From Anaerotalea alkaliphila (lineage in GTDB: Bacteria; Bacillota; Clostridia; Lachnospirales; Vallitaleaceae), in contig NZ_JAAEEH010000027.1 in NCBI RefSeq assembly GCF_010179735.1, forward strand, positions 1-40,828: a stretch of DNA of 40,828 nt. The letters are read 5' to 3'. This document shows, piece by piece, positions 15,221 to 22,715 of the stretch (position 1 is its first letter; each line of letters opens with the position of its first letter). A model generated the notes under the pieces. The model made no database searches, was not told the origin of the DNA, and was given only the letters and a program-made list of their open reading frames with translations. A program made the position numbers and the translations under genes.

Positions 15221-15616
15221 ATGGATGCTGACGAAAACAAGGGGTTCCCTGCCGGGTGTACGGTTTCTACGGGCATGCTCGTCCGTTTCTTCCTACTGCT
15301 GTGCCTGAATGTCTGCCTGCTGCTGCTTCCTTGGACCATCCTTTGGATCCTGGCCATCGCCACGGTCACCTTCTTCATTGCCTTCACCATCTTGGGGATT
15401 TTGCTTCTTCTCTCCCTTGTTGTGGCTTTTCCCCTGGCGCTGTTGGAACTGCCCGCCGGATTCCTAGGCGACCCCCTCCTGGTGCTTTCATTGGGACTGG
15501 TGATCACCGGTTTCGGCGGTTTCATCCTTATCTCCATGATTTTTCTCATCCGCTCCTTCGCACAGGCTACTGGTGCCTATTGTCATTGGAGTTTCCGGAT
15601 GGTCAGGGGGTGTTGA
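15221..15616 (+). CDS. Small membrane protein resembling the C-terminal half of DUF1700 proteins
   Basis: 131 residues, with three or four hydrophobic helices from about residue 18 to 112 and a short polar C-terminus. Helix pattern and ending (LIRSF...CHWSFRMVRG) resemble the membrane part of DUF1700/HAAS proteins, but the usual N-terminal helical HAAS domain is missing: only about 17 residues precede the first helix, and I found no such domain in other frames just upstream. The ATG has AGGTGG 4 bases upstream. It runs opposite to the flanking operons and is followed by the DUF4097-like gene, its usual companion. Function unknown; the family is tied to envelope-stress modules. Confidence 0.6.
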   Translation: MDADENKGFPAGCTVSTGMLVRFFLLLCLNVCLLLLPWTILWILAIATVTFFIAFTILGILLLLSLVVAFPLALLELPAGFLGDPLLVLSLGLVITGFGGFILISMIFLIRSFAQATGAYCHWSFRMVRGC

Positions 15617-15620
15617 GCCG

Positions 15621-16487
15621 ATGCGATCATTCCATCATATCCTGGGTGAGTTGGCAGGCATTTTCCTCCTGATGTTTTTGGGGGGGATTTCTTTGGGCTT
15701 CTACTATATGGAAACAAGGCAGCTTACTCCTCCAGACCTTTTGCGCACGCTACATCCTCCGGCGCTCGACACCGCATCCGACTACCTTGGCGTTCCCTTT
15801 CCGATGAGGAGCCGCGCAGACCTTTATCCTCTGGCTACTTGGGAGGAGGACCTCCTTTTCCCTCCCACCGCCAATCTGAATCTCCAATCCACATCGGAGG
15901 AGGTCACCTTTGTGGAAGAGGATCGAAACGACATCCGTGTCGTCTACCATCGGGAATACCCCGATACCCGCTCCTATGGCCTTGCCTTCACCTCCTATGT
16001 GGAAGAAGATACCCTTTATGTGAAATCCTCCATGAAGGTCAAAAACCTGATCCTTAACAGGGATTATCATGGATCCCTCCAAATCCACGTGCCTGCAGGG
16101 CATTCTTTTGAGAATATCACCGTCCACTCCAAATGGGGCGACGTCGACCTGCAGCTGACGGATCCTTTGGAATCCCTACGGTGCTACAACGATATGGGAA
16201 CCCTACGCATCCATGCGGAAGGTTCCATCGGGAATGTGCGGCTGGATTCCCGGATGGGAAACATCGAGGCTTTTTTCCTGGGACCGGTGACGGAAGGCCA
16301 TATGCATACGGAATTCGGATTGCTGCAGGTTGTTCTGCACCACTCCCCTCCCCTGCCACCCTATCTGCACACCGGCAAGGGAACAATCCATTCCGATTTT
16401 CCCTATACCCGTTCCAGAACAGGTGACCTCCAGTTTAGCACAGGCACGGGCAACATCCTCCTGCTGGATGGATCCAAAATGGAGTAG
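15621..16487 (+). CDS. DUF4097-like beta-strand repeat membrane protein
   Basis: 288 residues: one N-terminal membrane anchor (about 8-30), then a linker and an extracytoplasmic beta-rich domain made of short repeats, such as FENITVHSKWGDVDLQL, LRCYNDMGTLRIHAEGSIGNVRLDSRMGNIEAF and LQFSTGTGNILLL. This right-handed beta-helix-like pattern is typical of DUF4097 (putative adhesin) proteins, commonly encoded after a DUF1700 protein and a PadR regulator. The PadR gene is absent here. It starts 4 bp after the previous stop; a GGGG about 10 bases upstream is the only Shine-Dalgarno candidate. The gene ends at the palindromic terminator shared with ksgA. Confidence 0.68.
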   Translation: MRSFHHILGELAGIFLLMFLGGISLGFYYMETRQLTPPDLLRTLHPPALDTASDYLGVPFPMRSRADLYPLATWEEDLLFPPTANLNLQSTSEEVTFVEEDRNDIRVVYHREYPDTRSYGLAFTSYVEEDTLYVKSSMKVKNLILNRDYHGSLQIHVPAGHSFENITVHSKWGDVDLQLTDPLESLRCYNDMGTLRIHAEGSIGNVRLDSRMGNIEAFFLGPVTEGHMHTEFGLLQVVLHHSPPLPPYLHTGKGTIHSDFPYTRSRTGDLQFSTGTGNILLLDGSKME

Positions 16488-16510
16488 GCTAGGCGGATGT
16501 CTTTAGACTA

Positions 16511-16558
16511 AAAATACGGTTGTAGGATGTGCCCCGGCACATCCTACAACCGTATTTT
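16511..16558. terminator. 48-bp perfect palindrome, bidirectional terminator
   Basis: Arms 16511-16533 and 16536-16558 are exact reverse complements (23 bp), starting AAAATACGG and ending CCGTATTTT, around a GC-rich centre. It lies between the convergent DUF4097-like and ksgA genes, with A's and T's at its ends, so it can terminate both. Confidence 0.85.
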
Positions 16559-16563
16559 CACTT

Positions 16564-17481
16564 TCAAATGCCTTTCTTTTCAAGCCCATATGAGCCTGCC
16601 GCAATCCGGTTGGACAACTCTACAAATGCGTCCAGGCCCAACGCCTCTCCCCGGATTGCAGGCGACAGTCCCGCTTCCAGGATCATGGCTTCCAGCGCCG
16701 CTTTTGGAATGTGCAGGCCATGGGACAGGCTGTTCAGGAGGGTTTTTCTCCTTTGGTTGAAGGAAGCCCGAATCACTTGGAACAGAAGCTTTTCATCCGC
16801 CACCGCATATTGCTCCTTCGTACGCTTCCGCAACCGGATGACCGTGGATCCCACTTTGGGTCTAGGCACAAAACAGTTGGGCGGGACTTGCGTTACAATG
16901 GTCGGATCCGAATAATACTGGACCGCCAAGGAAAGGGCCCCATACTCCTTGGTCGCCTTTTTCGCCTGCATCCTGTCCGCCACTTCCTTCTGCACCATGA
17001 CAGTGATGCTGTCCAGAGGGACCTGGCTCTCGAACAAACCCATGATGATGGGTGTTGTTATGTAGTAGGGAAGGTTTGCGACAACCTTCACAGGACGGTT
17101 GCCGCACCGCTCCTCCACCAACCGCTTCAGGTCCACCTTCAGCACGTCCTCATGGACAATCTCCACGTTGCCGTATCCCTCCAGCGTCTCTTCCAGAATC
17201 GGAATCAGTTTGTTGTCTATTTCGATGGCGATCACCTGCCGGCAATTTTCCGCCAGATATTGGGTCAGGCTCCCTATGCCCGGGCCGATCTCAATGACAT
17301 CGTCCTCCGGCTGCAATTCGGCGCCCGCCACAATCTTCTCCAAAATATTGGAGTCCACAAGGAAATTCTGCCCAAACCTCTTTTGGAACGCAAAACCATG
17401 CTTCTCAATGATCCGGCTCGTGCGGCCATACGTGGCAATCCGCTCTGGAACCCTGTTTTCATCTTCTTTCCTTTCCATCAT
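16564..17481 (-). CDS. rsmA: 16S rRNA dimethyladenosine transferase KsgA
   Basis: Dimethylates two adjacent adenines in the loop of 16S helix 45 during small-subunit maturation. 305 residues. N-terminal FAFQKRFGQNFLVD, SAM-binding VIEIGPGIGSLTQYL, catalytic NLPYYITTPI (motif IV), and VNSF-like RASFNQRRKTLLNSL near the C-terminus are all diagnostic. The start (ATGATG) has AAGGAGG 6 bases upstream; an open frame further upstream lacks one. It diverges from the ArsR gene. Confidence 0.96.
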   Translation of the reverse strand: MMERKEDENRVPERIATYGRTSRIIEKHGFAFQKRFGQNFLVDSNILEKIVAGAELQPEDDVIEIGPGIGSLTQYLAENCRQVIAIEIDNKLIPILEETLEGYGNVEIVHEDVLKVDLKRLVEERCGNRPVKVVANLPYYITTPIIMGLFESQVPLDSITVMVQKEVADRMQAKKATKEYGALSLAVQYYSDPTIVTQVPPNCFVPRPKVGSTVIRLRKRTKEQYAVADEKLLFQVIRASFNQRRKTLLNSLSHGLHIPKAALEAMILEAGLSPAIRGEALGLDAFVELSNRIAAGSYGLEKKGI

Positions 17482-17517
17482 CCCATTCCTCCTTTCCAGA
17501 AAAATTTCGATTCCATG

Positions 17518-17580
17518 TTTACTTTTGGGGTTCTTTTTGGTACAATGAATCCAAAACAATTAATCATAATATTAGAATAT
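17518..17580 (+). promoter_or_regulatory. Promoter and possible operator of the ArsR gene
   Basis: -35 TTTACT (17518-17523), 17-bp spacer, -10 TACAAT (17541-17546). The 12-bp palindrome ATATT-AG-AATAT (17569-17580) lies between the promoter and the start codon, the place and type of site an ArsR-family autorepressor would use. Operator assignment is inference. Confidence 0.5.
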
Positions 17581-17598
17581 AGTATCAGAGGTGATCTC

Positions 17599-17934
17599 AT
17601 GAACATTCAAAATTTTGAAGAAGTTGCAGAGCTGCTGAAAATGATGGGCCACCCGGCCAGGCTGTGCATTTTGATCGGGCTGCTGGACAAGGAAGGATGC
17701 AATGTCTCCTATATGCAGAGTTGTCTCAACATCCCCCAGTCCACCGTTTCACAGCATTTGGCCAAACTGAAGAGCGCAGGCATCATCAAGGGGGAGCGCC
17801 ATGGGCTGGAAATCAAATACAGCGTGGTCAACGAGGATGTGATCAAGATCATCCAGGCCCTTTCCTGCGAGCATTTGAACGAGCCCTTTGTTTCCATAAA
17901 AAGCAAGTCTGCAGAAAACAATCCCACCAACTAG
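17599..17934 (+). CDS. ArsR-family transcriptional regulator
   Basis: A 111-residue winged helix-turn-helix repressor. The recognition region reads YMQSCLNIPQSTVSQHLAKLKSAGIIKGERHGLEIKYSV (about 39-77), the ArsR/SmtB core. It lacks the ELCVC metal motif, but Cys23, Cys34 and Cys42 are near the DNA-binding helices, so a thiol or metal sensor is possible. AGGTG lies 5 bases before the ATG. No adjacent transporter or enzyme is obvious; it diverges from ksgA and converges on the phosphatase gene, with which it shares the CTAG stop overlap. Target genes are unknown. Confidence 0.9.
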   Translation: MNIQNFEEVAELLKMMGHPARLCILIGLLDKEGCNVSYMQSCLNIPQSTVSQHLAKLKSAGIIKGERHGLEIKYSVVNEDVIKIIQALSCEHLNEPFVSIKSKSAENNPTN

Positions 17935-17949
17935 TGGGATTGTTTTTTT
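17915..17949. terminator. Bidirectional terminator containing two stop codons
   Basis: A 13-bp stem (17915-17927 with 17934-17946), loop CAACTA and a T-run, giving an intrinsic terminator on both strands. The stops of the convergent ArsR and phosphatase genes fall in the loop and stem base. Confidence 0.85.
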
Positions 17950-18743
17950 GGCAGCAGGAACTTCCGAACCACTTCCGCCACTGCGGAATCGTTGTTGGTG
18001 GCTTCCGTCACATAGTCCGCCTGCCCTTTTATTTCCGGATGGGCGTTGCCGACTGCCACCCCCAGACCCGCATAGGAAATCATGAAAAGGTCATTGTAGC
18101 TGTCCCCCATGGCAATGATTTCCTCCTGCCTGATCCCCAGCTTTTTCGCCAAAAACTCCACCGCCTTGCCTTTGTTCGCATCCTTGTCCAGAACTTCCAA
18201 ATAGAAGGGTTTTGAGAAAAATGCGTTGACCCTGTCTCCATAACGGTCCAGAACCTCTTTCTGCAATTTCTCCAACAGCGGCTTGTCCAGGGAATTGTAG
18301 AGGACCTTGATGCTGGAATCGATCTCGTCCAGAGAGTCCACAATGCGCGCATGCACGCCGGACAACCTTTCGTACTCCTCAATCCGCTCCGTGCGCCCCT
18401 CTGCAATCATCAGTTCCTGGTACAGTTGGGTGTCCAATCCCCACTCCCTTCCCAAAGCCACCAATTCGCGCAGCAGTTCCCCTTCCAACGGCTTGTAGAA
18501 AAGCACTTTCCCATCCAACCGGTCGATCTTCGCACCGTTGTAAGATACGAAGAACTCGTGTTCGTCATGGATATTCAAAGCTTCAATATAATTCATCATG
18601 GATTTGTCCGCACGGCCGGAGCAGAATACGATTTCGACTCCCATTTCCTTTGCCTGCAGGATTGCTTGCACATTTTCATCACTTACATGGAGTTCATCAT
18701 CCAACAAGGTGTCGTCCATGTCCAAAACCAGCATCTTATACAT
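17931..18743 (-). CDS. Cof-type HAD-superfamily phosphatase
   Basis: 270 residues of the HAD IIB (Cof) type. Motif I is LDMDDTLLD with nucleophile Asp8, motif II FCSGR, motif III Lys near KGKAVEFLAKKLG, motif IV MGDSYNDLFMI. The cap domain lies between about residues 85 and 190. Such enzymes dephosphorylate sugar phosphates, flavin or pyridoxal precursors; the substrate cannot be read here. The second ATG is used because AGAGG sits 6 bases before it and abuts the first. It is followed tail to tail by the ArsR gene, and lies about 20 bp after parB. Confidence 0.92.
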   Translation of the reverse strand: MYKMLVLDMDDTLLDDELHVSDENVQAILQAKEMGVEIVFCSGRADKSMMNYIEALNIHDEHEFFVSYNGAKIDRLDGKVLFYKPLEGELLRELVALGREWGLDTQLYQELMIAEGRTERIEEYERLSGVHARIVDSLDEIDSSIKVLYNSLDKPLLEKLQKEVLDRYGDRVNAFFSKPFYLEVLDKDANKGKAVEFLAKKLGIRQEEIIAMGDSYNDLFMISYAGLGVAVGNAHPEIKGQADYVTEATNNDSAVAEVVRKFLLPKKQSH

Positions 18744-18764
18744 TTCCATCCTCTTTTCTGCTTT

Positions 18765-19658
18765 TCACGCTTCTACCCCTTTGATCAGTTCCACAATACG
18801 TTCAAATTCTTCTGCCGAAAGATACTCAATCTCAATTTTCCCCTTTTGGGGTGTTCTGGCCTTGATGCTCGCTCTTGTCCCCAACGCTTGGGAAATCTCT
18901 TCCTCATAGGCCTGCAATTGGATTTTCAGGTTCTCCTGGAGAAGCCTCCGGGGTGATTTTTGCTTTGCCTTTTCTTCCCTCTTTTGCATCGCCGCCATCA
19001 GTTCTTCCGTTTCCCTGACGCTCAGCTTTTCGTCGAAAACCTTGGCGGCAATCTCCACCTGAAGGTCCGGATCCTTGATTCCCAGAAGGGCTCGGGCATG
19101 TCCGCTGGTAATCATTTCGTCGACGATCATCTTCTGCACCCGCTTGTCCAATTGCAGCAAGCGCAACGTGTTGGCTATGGCAGACCGGCTCTTGGAAACC
19201 TTTTCCGCCACATCATCCTGTTTGAGATGGAATTCATCCAGGAGCCTCTGGTATGCCTGGGCTTCCTCAACGGGATTCAGATTGGACCGCTGGATGTTCT
19301 CGATCAAGGATACCTCCAAAGCCTGCTCCTTTTCAAAATCCTTCACCAGAACGGGAAGTTCCTTCAACCCCGCCAGGCGTGCGGCCCGCCAGCGCCTTTC
19401 ACCGGCAATGATTTCATAATAGCCGTTTTTCTTGTTCACCAGGAGGGGTTGCAGCACACCATACTGTCTGATGGAATCAGCCAATTCCTGTAAGGCGTCC
19501 TCATTGAAGGATTGCCTTGGCTGGTCCGGATTTGGTTCCACCGATGCGATATCCACTTGATAAACATCTTTGTTTTGCTCTACGCGGATGGAAGATTCCA
19601 GGTCTTCTCCCATCAGGGCCGACAATCCTTGCCCAAGTCCTCTTCTCTTTATAGACAT
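18765..19658 (-). CDS. parB: Chromosome partitioning protein ParB (Spo0J)
   Basis: Binds parS, spreads as a CTP-dependent clamp and loads SMC near the origin. 297 residues: N-terminal KRRGLGQGLSALMG that contacts ParA; N-domain with IAGERRWRAARLAG (CTP/arginine motif, 86-92) and ENIQRSNLNPVEEA (120-133); helix-turn-helix KQDDVAEKVSKSRSAIANTL (146-165) reading parS; C-terminal dimerisation region. The ATG has AGGTGG 4 bases upstream. It follows parA by 20 bp; two parS sites lie just upstream of parA. The nearness to oriC and the parA partner favour Spo0J over Noc. Confidence 0.95.
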   Translation of the reverse strand: MSIKRRGLGQGLSALMGEDLESSIRVEQNKDVYQVDIASVEPNPDQPRQSFNEDALQELADSIRQYGVLQPLLVNKKNGYYEIIAGERRWRAARLAGLKELPVLVKDFEKEQALEVSLIENIQRSNLNPVEEAQAYQRLLDEFHLKQDDVAEKVSKSRSAIANTLRLLQLDKRVQKMIVDEMITSGHARALLGIKDPDLQVEIAAKVFDEKLSVRETEELMAAMQKREEKAKQKSPRRLLQENLKIQLQAYEEEISQALGTRASIKARTPQKGKIEIEYLSAEEFERIVELIKGVEA

Positions 19659-19678
19659 TGCGCCACCTTCCTGCTGGA

Positions 19679-20449
19679 TCAATTTCTTTCCCAGTCCACC
19701 ACTTCCCTTGCCAGCAGCCTGTAGCTTTCCGCACCTTTTGAATTGGTATCGTACAGGTTGATCGGCTGTCCATAGCTGGGCGCTTCACCCAGCCGCACAT
19801 TTCTGGGAATGATGGTCTGGTATATGTTTGTCTGTTTCAGTTCCCTGCGAACCTCTTCCACAACCTGCAGGGAAAGGTTGGTCCGTGCATCGAACATTGT
19901 AAATACGATCCCCTCGATCTGCAGGGAAGGGTTCAGCTTCTGCTGGATGAGGTTTATCGTATACATCAGCTGGGACAGTCCTTCCAGCGCAAAGAATTCA
20001 CATTGGATCGGCACCAGCACCGTGTCTGCGGCCGTCATCGCATTTACGGTCAACACGCTCATGGACGGAGGACAATCGATGACTACAAAATCATATTGGT
20101 CTTTGATCTTCTCCAATTGTTTGTGAAGGATGAAATTATTGTTGGGCAATCCAATCAACTCCACTTCCGCACCCGCCAGGTCCACGTCTGAAGGCACGAG
20201 GTCAAGGCGTTCATAGACCTCTTCCAGTATGCACTCTTCAATGGAGACCTCCCCAAGGAGCAGCTCGTAGATTGTGGTTTCCAGTGTTTTTTTATCGATG
20301 CCCAAACCTCTTGTGGTGTTGCCTTGGGGATCAATGTCGATGGTAAGGACCTTTTTGTCCAATTCCGCCAGACATGCAGACAAGTTCACCGCTGTGGTGG
20401 TCTTCCCAACGCCGCCCTTTTGGTTGGCAATTGCAATTATTCTACCCAT
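19679..20449 (-). CDS. parA: Chromosome partitioning ATPase ParA (Soj)
   Basis: 256-residue deviant Walker ATPase: KGGVGKTTTAVNLS at 11-24 with the signature Lys11, LTIDIDPQGNTT for Walker A', and VVIDCPPSMSVLT for Walker B. It works with ParB in origin segregation, and in Bacillus also controls DnaA activity. The ATG preceded by AAGGA 6 bases upstream is used; a longer in-frame ATG at 20476 has no usable Shine-Dalgarno. The upstream region holds a -10 TATAAT (plus-strand 20503-20508) and the two parS sites. Confidence 0.95.
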   Translation of the reverse strand: MGRIIAIANQKGGVGKTTTAVNLSACLAELDKKVLTIDIDPQGNTTRGLGIDKKTLETTIYELLLGEVSIEECILEEVYERLDLVPSDVDLAGAEVELIGLPNNNFILHKQLEKIKDQYDFVVIDCPPSMSVLTVNAMTAADTVLVPIQCEFFALEGLSQLMYTINLIQQKLNPSLQIEGIVFTMFDARTNLSLQVVEEVRRELKQTNIYQTIIPRNVRLGEAPSYGQPINLYDTNSKGAESYRLLAREVVDWERN

Positions 20450-20502
20450 ACGAAGTCCTTTCCAAAACCGTAACATCCTAATCGAAACAAAGAAACATGT
20501 CC

Positions 20503-20531
20503 ATTATAACACACCAGGAAATGCACAACCA
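20503..20531 (-). promoter_or_regulatory. Putative parAB promoter
   Basis: On the minus strand a perfect -10 TATAAT at 20503-20508, with a weak -35 (TGGTTG) 17 bp upstream. It lies between parA and the nearest parS site, so ParB spreading could influence it. Confidence 0.45.
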
Positions 20532-20543
20532 TACCCTGCGCAA

Positions 20544-20559
20544 TGTTTCACGTGAAACA
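20544..20559. promoter_or_regulatory. parS site 1
   Basis: TGTTTCACGTGAAACA, identical to the canonical Bacillus/Clostridium parS. It is the core of a longer perfect 26-bp palindrome (20539-20564). Confidence 0.97.
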
Positions 20560-20577
20560 TTGCGTTTTACACTTGGA

Positions 20578-20593
20578 TGTTTCACGTGAAACA
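20578..20593. promoter_or_regulatory. parS site 2
   Basis: A second perfect TGTTTCACGTGAAACA, 34 bp centre to centre from site 1, ending seven bases before the LuxR-type gene's stop codon. Both sites are about 9 kb from dnaA. Confidence 0.97.
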
Positions 20594-20600
20594 TTGCGCC

Positions 20601-20990
20601 TTATAGGATTCCATTGCGGATCCCATAGACCGCCGCCTGGGTTCGGTCAAGCACCCGCATCTTTTTGAAGATATGATAGACATGGTTCTTGACTGTGCTC
20701 TCGCTTATGTTGAGGCTGTCACCGATTTCCTTGTTAAGCATTCCCTCCGCAATCAGGACCAGAATTTCCATCTCCCTTTTTGTAAGCTCTTGCATCGCCG
20801 GCTTGGGGACCAGGTGGATTGTCTGGGAAGTCTTGATCTTAAGCAACTGGTCGGCAGTCAACTGGACGTACTCCTCCCCTTCCTTCTCCAGTTCCGTGCT
20901 GATGTGGATGGTTTCCCTGTCTCCCATCTCCAAATGGAAAAGGACACTGTTGTGCTGGCTGTCTGCAATCAAAATCTGGATTTTCCCCAT
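20601..20990 (-). CDS. LuxR-type helix-turn-helix regulator without receiver
   Basis: A 129-residue protein whose C-terminal half (69-129) is a typical LuxR/GerE DNA-binding domain: LTKREMEILVLIAEGMLNKEIG, then ISESTVKNHVYHIFKKM. The N-terminal 65 residues begin IQILIADSQ, faintly like a receiver strand, but the domain is far too short for a receiver and lacks the phospho-Asp and Lys. It could be a degenerate regulator or bind a small ligand. The ATG has GGGGGA upstream. It lies in front of the parS sites and parAB in the same direction, with a -10 TATAAT at plus-strand 21027-21032. No partner kinase is adjacent. Confidence 0.87.
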   Translation of the reverse strand: MGKIQILIADSQHNSVLFHLEMGDRETIHISTELEKEGEEYVQLTADQLLKIKTSQTIHLVPKPAMQELTKREMEILVLIAEGMLNKEIGDSLNISESTVKNHVYHIFKKMRVLDRTQAAVYGIRNGIL

Positions 20991-21111
20991 GCTTTCCCCC
21001 ACTCCCGGTTGACCCGTTTTCTCTTAATTATACCCTCTCCCTCACCCTATAACAAGCAACCGGCGTGACACCCTGGGAGTCGTGGATTCCCAAAGTTTTA
21101 ATGAATGCCTA

Positions 21112-21140
21112 TTGAATTTTAATCCGTTCTCCCCCATAAT
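21112..21140 (+). promoter_or_regulatory. Promoter of the alpha/beta hydrolase gene
   Basis: TTGAAT, 17-bp spacer, CATAAT, about 35 bp before the GTG start. Each hexamer differs by one or two bases from consensus. Confidence 0.6.
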
Positions 21141-21175
21141 AGAGGCATAGAGATTATTGGGAAGGAGTCGGGATT

Positions 21176-22165
21176 GTGAAGAAAATCGTCAAGTTGGGGG
21201 GGTGGGTTTTAATGGCTGCGGCCATGACCTCCCTGTGGAATAAACTTATTTTTACATCTGCCTCATTCAAAAAGGGGATTGAAAAGGAAACGGGAAACTA
21301 CTATCATTGGAAGTTTGGCGACATCTATTATGAGAAGTCCGGTCAAGGAAATCCCATGCTGCTGGTGCATGGAACCAGCAGGGGAACCTCTTCCATTGAA
21401 TTTGACAGCATCGTCCGGCATCTTTCCAAGAGCCACACCGTATACCGATTGGACCTGATTGGTTACGGGAATTCAGACAAGCCTAAGATCACCTATACCG
21501 CCTATCTGTACATCCAACTTCTGGGGGACTTCATAAAGGATGTCATCGGCAAGGGTATTCCGGTGGACGTGATAGGAGCAGGAAAATCAGCCGCCTATCT
21601 GGCCATGGCCTGTCACCAGGACCCGACCATGTTCAAGAAAATGATTTTCATCAATCCCGAAGACCTGCGCCTCCTGGGTTTGAACCCGTCCAAGAAGGAC
21701 CGGTATTTGAAGTGGTTGATTGAAAGCCCATTGGTCGGCACCAGCCTGTTCAACCTTTTCCACTCCAAAAAGCAGCTCAACCGACTGTTCAAATCAGAGT
21801 ATATCCACAAGAACATTTATGTCATGCGAAGATATAGTGTGCTGTTCTATGAAAACACCCATGTGGCCTACAACACATTCGAACGGCAGGGAGGTTCCAA
21901 GGGCAGCTTGGGCAAATTCCTCTTTGCATCGGAGTATTGCAATTACACGAATGTCAGCCTCCAAGGCATATTGCCCCAGATCAACAACAGCATTTACGTG
22001 ATCCAGGGGGCGAGCCGCTCCATGGATTACAGGCAGATTGCCGAACAGTATAGGAGCCTGAATGCAGCCATCGAATTCGCAGCTGTCGACCACGCCAAGG
22101 AATTCCCCCATTTGGAGAAACCCGAGTCCACTTTGGAAATCATACAGCTTTTCCTCCACGAGTAA
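21176..22165 (+). CDS. Membrane-anchored alpha/beta hydrolase
   Basis: 329 residues. An N-terminal hydrophobic stretch (about 8-28) looks like a membrane anchor. The hydrolase fold has the oxyanion motif LLVHGTSRG, a nucleophile elbow GKSAA with Ser138 in place of the usual GxSxG, a likely acid Asp284 (ASRSMD) and His306 followed by EFPHLEKPE, a typical C-terminal signature. The catalytic set thus appears complete although the elbow is atypical. Substrate unknown. The start is GTG with GAAGGAG 8 bases upstream. It stands alone on the lagging strand with its own promoter and a long palindromic terminator. Confidence 0.85.
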   Translation: MKKIVKLGGWVLMAAAMTSLWNKLIFTSASFKKGIEKETGNYYHWKFGDIYYEKSGQGNPMLLVHGTSRGTSSIEFDSIVRHLSKSHTVYRLDLIGYGNSDKPKITYTAYLYIQLLGDFIKDVIGKGIPVDVIGAGKSAAYLAMACHQDPTMFKKMIFINPEDLRLLGLNPSKKDRYLKWLIESPLVGTSLFNLFHSKKQLNRLFKSEYIHKNIYVMRRYSVLFYENTHVAYNTFERQGGSKGSLGKFLFASEYCNYTNVSLQGILPQINNSIYVIQGASRSMDYRQIAEQYRSLNAAIEFAAVDHAKEFPHLEKPESTLEIIQLFLHE

Positions 22166-22169
22166 TGAA

Positions 22170-22217
22170 AAGGGGCATCCGCCCAACAACGGTTCCGTTG
22201 TTGGGCGGATGCCCCTT
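22170..22217. terminator. 48-bp perfect palindrome, bidirectional terminator
   Basis: Arms 22170-22192 and 22195-22217 are exact 23-bp reverse complements (AAGGGGCATCC... / ...GGATGCCCCTT) around TT. It lies between the convergent hydrolase and GNAT genes and ends both transcripts. Confidence 0.87.
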
Positions 22218-22248
22218 ATTTCTGCCCCGCGTCATTCGAACAGAATCA

Positions 22249-22701
22249 TCAATGCTTGCATTTTTTTACCATCTTTTCTGTTATGAACATGCTTTGGTGC
22301 GGTATCCCCGCTTCCTGATACACGTCCCCGAAGGCTTCGAATCCTATAGTCTCATAGAAACCCAAGGCATCGGTCTGGGCATGGAGATAGACGGCCTCCC
22401 CTCCCAACGTGAACGCCTTGTCCACCAGCATCTTGACCACAAGGTCCCCCAAGTGCTGTCCGCGGAATTCCTTTAGGACCGCAATCCTTCCGGCCAGATA
22501 TTTTCCTTCCTCATTCAACAGCCTTCCTGTCGCCAAGGGCTTGTCGTCCTCGTATACCACGACAAACCAGTTGTCCTGGTCCTTCCCATCCATCTCCAGT
22601 TCTTCGGAAACTCCCTGCTCCTCGATGAACACTTTTCTTCTGATGGCCCAGGCATCTTCCAGTGCTTCCTTGTCGTTAAAAAAATATCCCGCTTGGATCA
22701 T
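22249..22701 (-). CDS. GNAT-family N-acetyltransferase
   Basis: 150 residues with the GNAT fold: IRRKVFIEEQGVSEELEMDGKDQ near the N-terminus, AGRIAVLKEFRGQHLGDLVVKML for acetyl-CoA pyrophosphate binding (motif A), and HAQTDALGFYETIGFEAFGD near the end. The N-terminus resembles the ElaA/YjcF-like group. The acceptor is unknown. AAAGGGG lies 6 bases before the ATG. It is the last gene of the rpmH-rsmG cluster, 14 bp after rsmG, and ends at the palindromic terminator. Confidence 0.9.
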   Translation of the reverse strand: MIQAGYFFNDKEALEDAWAIRRKVFIEEQGVSEELEMDGKDQDNWFVVVYEDDKPLATGRLLNEEGKYLAGRIAVLKEFRGQHLGDLVVKMLVDKAFTLGGEAVYLHAQTDALGFYETIGFEAFGDVYQEAGIPHQSMFITEKMVKKCKH

Positions 22702-22715
22702 TGGAATCCCCTTTC

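Noticed and set aside
21560-21620. Apparent loss of the catalytic Ser in the alpha/beta hydrolase (IGAGKSAA instead of GxSxG)
   Set aside because: A small-x-Ser-x-small elbow is present as GKSAA with Ser138, and the C-terminal His motif is intact, so there is no ground to call it dead.
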